From the NCBI GenBank assembly GCA_012032965.1, contig JAAUPT010000060.1, forward strand, positions 1 through 8,097: a DNA stretch of 8,097 bases. The letters run 5' to 3'. The translations under genes and the position numbers were made by a program. Below are positions 5,651 through 8,097 of this stretch, in pieces (the first letter of the stretch is position 1; each line of letters starts with the position of its first letter). The notes under the pieces were generated by a model. That model was not told the origin of the DNA. It was given only the letters and a program-made list of their open reading frames with translations, and did no database searches. This DNA is from Nitrospira sp. Lineage in GTDB: Bacteria; Nitrospirota; Nitrospiria; Nitrospirales; Nitrospiraceae.

Positions 5651-7173
5651 TGCCTCGATTCCTTTCTATGGTTCCACGCTCTAAGCGCATCTGCCGGCGA
5701 TGAGGCCTGTTGGAAGATACTCGCACATCGCCGCACGTCATGGGGATCGAAAAGATCTCCCATCTCAAGAGCACGGGAACGAAGCCCACCCACAAACTTG
5801 ACCCGCTCCCACTGGATCAACTTAATCTGGTCGGGAAATCGTTGTACACAGAGTCCACGCAGTCCGCCACGTGTATCGCTGGGACCATTCTGGATCGCTT
5901 CTTCAATCATCTGGTCTGTTGTCATCCGCCATGCTTTTCCATCCGCCTCCAGCCCCAGATAGAGCCCCTGCTCAGGATTCACATTGTGATACTCCAAGTC
6001 CAAACTGGCCAACCAGGGATCGTCCCAGCCGAGATGCTCTTCCTGCATGAACGTCTCGATCAACCACTGTTTGGTGACCCAATCCAACTTCCCGACTAAC
6101 CGCAGACGGTCATGCGCCAGCAGGCGCAAGGTCTCACCCCATTCCTTCAATAGCCAATCCGACTCCTCATCGGAGCCCGACAGCCTCTGACTTGCCGCCT
6201 CGTAATAACGTTCTTGGATCTCCAACGCAGAAAGCGTCCATCCGTTCTTCAGCCTAGCCACGGCTTTCAGGTCCGGATCGCGCGACAACTGTTTCACGGC
6301 GACCACCGGCTGCTCCAGTTCGACATCAGGCGCAGCACCTCGCTCGATCAGATCGAGAACCAGCTGAGTCGTCCCGACTTTGAGCGCCGTGGCATACTCG
6401 CACATGTTGGCATCGCCAATGATAAGATGGAGCCGGCGATACTTTGCACGATCCGCATGGGGCTCATCCCTGGTGTTGAGGATCGGTCGGTTGTGCATCG
6501 TATCGACGCCCAACTCCGCTTCCATAAAGTCGGCGCGCTGTGAGAGCTGGTATCGCCCTGGAACATGTCCCGACTCCTGTGCTTCAGTGCCGACTTTCCC
6601 AGCGCCGGCGATGAGCTGTCGGCTCACCAAAAATGGCACCAGGCCTGCAACAAGGGTTGAAAATGGAATGGCCCGTGGGACGAGATAGTTGTCGTGGCAT
6701 CCGTAACTGTGGCCGTGGAAATCCGTATTGTTTTTGTAGAGCCGGACGTGCGTGCCGCCGAGCGTCCGGTTGCGTCGCTGCGCAGCTCGGAGAACGATGC
6801 GTTCCCCCGCACGATCCTGCGCCAACAGATCTGCAATCATTCGACATTCGGGCGTCGAATATTCAGGATGCGTGTGGTCATTGTAGAATCGGGCCCCGTT
6901 CGGCAACACGAGGTCGCTTTTCATTTCATGGAACGAAAAGGGGCGATGGGCATCGACTTTCGCGAACTCATCTTCTTCGCGATCCTGCTGCAATCCGGAA
7001 ACGCGAAAGCCCCGAGCATCTTCATGCGGATCCTCGCTGGCGTAATCCCAGCGCCGTTCGAATGAAAGCGGCCAAGTGTGCGCGCACCAATCCATGGATT
7101 CGACGACCGGATCCATCTCCGCCACATCATCCCTTGTAATGCCGTACTCAGTTTCGATGCCGAAGAGACGCAT
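5647..7173 (-). CDS. dop: Dop: deamidase/depupylase-type enzyme acting on UBact
   Basis: Dop is the sister enzyme of PafA. It cuts the isopeptide bond between the tag and its target, and in organisms with a Gln-ending tag it also deamidates the tag. Visible features are GIETEYG with Glu7, the Dop-specific stretch RWDYASEDPHEDARGF (41-56) and a following charged loop, LPNGARFYNDHTHPEY with Asp99 (matching the conserved Dop aspartate), KNNTD (147-151), PFLVSRQ, SQRADF, NTRDEPHAD (233-241), GDANMCEYATALKVGT and LDLEYHNV. At 508 residues it has the family's usual length. The ATG at 7171-7173 begins MRLFGIETEYG, as expected, though the ribosome site is weak. It lies 57 bp downstream of the ATPase gene and shares ATGA with ubact. 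Since UBact ends in Glu, its likely role is tag removal and recycling. Confidence 0.95.
   Translation of the reverse strand: MRLFGIETEYGITRDDVAEMDPVVESMDWCAHTWPLSFERRWDYASEDPHEDARGFRVSGLQQDREEDEFAKVDAHRPFSFHEMKSDLVLPNGARFYNDHTHPEYSTPECRMIADLLAQDRAGERIVLRAAQRRNRTLGGTHVRLYKNNTDFHGHSYGCHDNYLVPRAIPFSTLVAGLVPFLVSRQLIAGAGKVGTEAQESGHVPGRYQLSQRADFMEAELGVDTMHNRPILNTRDEPHADRAKYRRLHLIIGDANMCEYATALKVGTTQLVLDLIERGAAPDVELEQPVVAVKQLSRDPDLKAVARLKNGWTLSALEIQERYYEAASQRLSGSDEESDWLLKEWGETLRLLAHDRLRLVGKLDWVTKQWLIETFMQEEHLGWDDPWLASLDLEYHNVNPEQGLYLGLEADGKAWRMTTDQMIEEAIQNGPSDTRGGLRGLCVQRFPDQIKLIQWERVKFVGGLRSRALEMGDLFDPHDVRRCASIFQQASSPADALRAWNHRKESRQ
5660..5664 (-). promoter_or_regulatory. Ribosome binding site of ubact, inside dop
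   Basis: Minus-strand AAGGA lies 9 nt before the ubact ATG, within the last codons of dop. A nearer GAGG is only 2 nt away and too close. With the ATGA overlap this allows both independent initiation and coupling to dop translation. Confidence 0.55.
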
Positions 7174-7230
7174 AGGCTACTTTCCCAGTGACACAGTCTC
7201 CATTGTAGGAATGATCTGATGGCGTAAGGG
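7174..7230 (-). other. 57-bp spacer between ATPase gene and dop
   Basis: The spacer contains GGGA about 11 nt before the dop ATG, a weak ribosome site. I see no hairpin followed by a T-run and no good promoter, so the ATPase gene and dop are probably co-transcribed. Confidence 0.3.
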
Positions 7231-8097
7231 CTAGATGATTTGACTCACAAGCCGTTCTTCCAGCTGGCGGCCCCGTCGGAATGAGGATATGCCCACCACC
7301 TGTTCGGGGTGATGGTCCAGCAGCTTCAGCCACTCCTCCGCCGCATCATCGGGAGGCAACATCTCGCCCTCTCGGAATTCCTCTGAAACAGCATCCAGTA
7401 GGTCCCTAGCCACCAACCCAGCGGGCTCTCCCGCCTGAAGAATAGTGCGCTCGATCGCCTTTTCCTTGGCACGCTGAACAATCGAGGCCAAGATTGCTCC
7501 GCTCAGGAGATCGGCCCGGTAGAGCACCTTGCTCTGCCCATTCCTCAACCTGATCGATAGAAGCCGGTTGTCGTCCGTTCGACGAAAGATTGACTCAATG
7601 ATGTCTTGAGCAAGCGACGCAACCGCCTGAGCCTTCTCACCACCGTGCCCTATGACTAAGGCTGGATCAAGTGGAAGTTTCTCGGTCAGATACACCCGGA
7701 GAATCTCAGTCGCTGCCTCCTTATTCGGACGACTGACTTTGATCTTGCGATCAATGCGGCCAGGCCGCAGCACGGCCGGATCGATCAAGTCGGGCCTGTT
7801 GGAGGCCAGGATAATGACCACATCTCGCAACGACTCGATGCCGTCCATTTCACTACAAAACATCGGCACGAGCGTGTTCGAGATATTGAAGGACCGCATG
7901 GCCCGTCGCGTCCCCAGAATCGACTCCGCTTCGTCGATGAAGATAAACGGCAAGGCGCCATCTTTCCGCCTCGCACGCGCCTGCTCAAAGAGGTCCCGGA
8001 CCATCCGTTCCGATTCTCCGAGCCACATATTCAGAATTTCCGGCCCCTTCACATGAAGAAATGCCCCGCTTGTCACCGGTGGGCGCTTGTCCACATG
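7231..8097 (-). CDS. Proteasomal AAA ATPase ARC/Mpa, C-terminal part (5' end outside window)
   Basis: This ring ATPase recognises tagged proteins, unfolds them and passes them to the 20S core. Only the last 288 residues are in the window; the frame is open at the edge, and the GTG at 8092-8094 is an internal codon. The N-terminal coiled coil, OB domains and Walker A are outside. Visible parts, counting from the edge, are pore loop 1 as WLG (25-27, FVG in mycobacterial Mpa), Walker B FIFIDE (51-56), sensor 1 ASN (98-100), and the arginine-finger segment LRPGRID (110-116). DIIESIFRRTDDNRLLSIRL and YRADLLSGAI follow as in ARC/Mpa, unlike other AAA proteins such as FtsH. The C-terminus is EERLVSQII. 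Mycobacterial Mpa ends in QYL, whose penultimate Tyr helps dock on the alpha ring; that Tyr is absent here. The gene precedes dop by 57 bp, in the same direction. The names mpa and arc are both used for this family. Confidence 0.93.
   Translation of the reverse strand, partial: HVDKRPPVTSGAFLHVKGPEILNMWLGESERMVRDLFEQARARRKDGALPFIFIDEAESILGTRRAMRSFNISNTLVPMFCSEMDGIESLRDVVIILASNRPDLIDPAVLRPGRIDRKIKVSRPNKEAATEILRVYLTEKLPLDPALVIGHGGEKAQAVASLAQDIIESIFRRTDDNRLLSIRLRNGQSKVLYRADLLSGAILASIVQRAKEKAIERTILQAGEPAGLVARDLLDAVSEEFREGEMLPPDDAAEEWLKLLDHHPEQVVGISSFRRGRQLEERLVSQII

Noticed and set aside
5085..5684. A 199-codon plus-strand frame opposite ubact and the start of prcB
   Set aside because: It is antisense to two well-supported genes, has no recognisable domain or ribosome site, and its composition is that of a shadow frame.

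Overview
The window looks like a chromosomal segment of a Nitrospira-type bacterium (phylum Nitrospirota). The reason is a bacterial 20S proteasome gene cluster on the minus strand whose small modifier gene encodes a UBact-type protein (C-terminus YRQRTGE) instead of actinobacterial Pup. UBact was described from Nitrospirota and a few other Gram-negative phyla. The assignment rests on recalled family features, not on a database search.

Left part (1-2290). The window opens inside an unidentified gene with an acidic C-terminal tail (1-264, +). A complete tRNA-Asn(GTT) with encoded CCA follows at 335-410. The stretch 471-1110, which at first sight holds no convincing gene, is a wrecked class II aldolase/adducin-family gene on the minus strand. 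Its family signature can be followed from end to end, but only by crossing three in-frame stops and two frame changes. Next, on the plus strand, is a YheT-type alpha/beta hydrolase (1310-2290). Its first 19 or so codons lie upstream of the first in-frame ATG, apparently separated from their own ATG by one extra A in an AAAA run.

Right part (2280-8097, all minus strand, read right to left). The order is the proteasomal AAA ATPase (ARC/Mpa, C-terminal 288 residues only, cut by the window edge), dop, ubact, prcB, prcA and pafA. The genes are tightly packed: dop and ubact share ATGA, prcB to prcA is 11 bp, and prcA to pafA is 4 bp. The widest gap after dop is 83 bp between ubact and prcB. pafA runs 11 bp into the 3' end of the convergent hydrolase gene.

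Together these genes encode a full tag-and-degrade system. PafA attaches the C-terminal glutamate of UBact to lysines of target proteins. Dop removes the tag. The ARC/Mpa ring unfolds tagged proteins and feeds them into the PrcA/PrcB 20S core. UBact already ends in Glu, so Dop is not needed to deamidate it. The points most worth a second look are the missing penultimate tyrosine at the ATPase C-terminus, the altered HPEY motif and insertion in PafA, the decayed aldolase gene, and the hydrolase frameshift.
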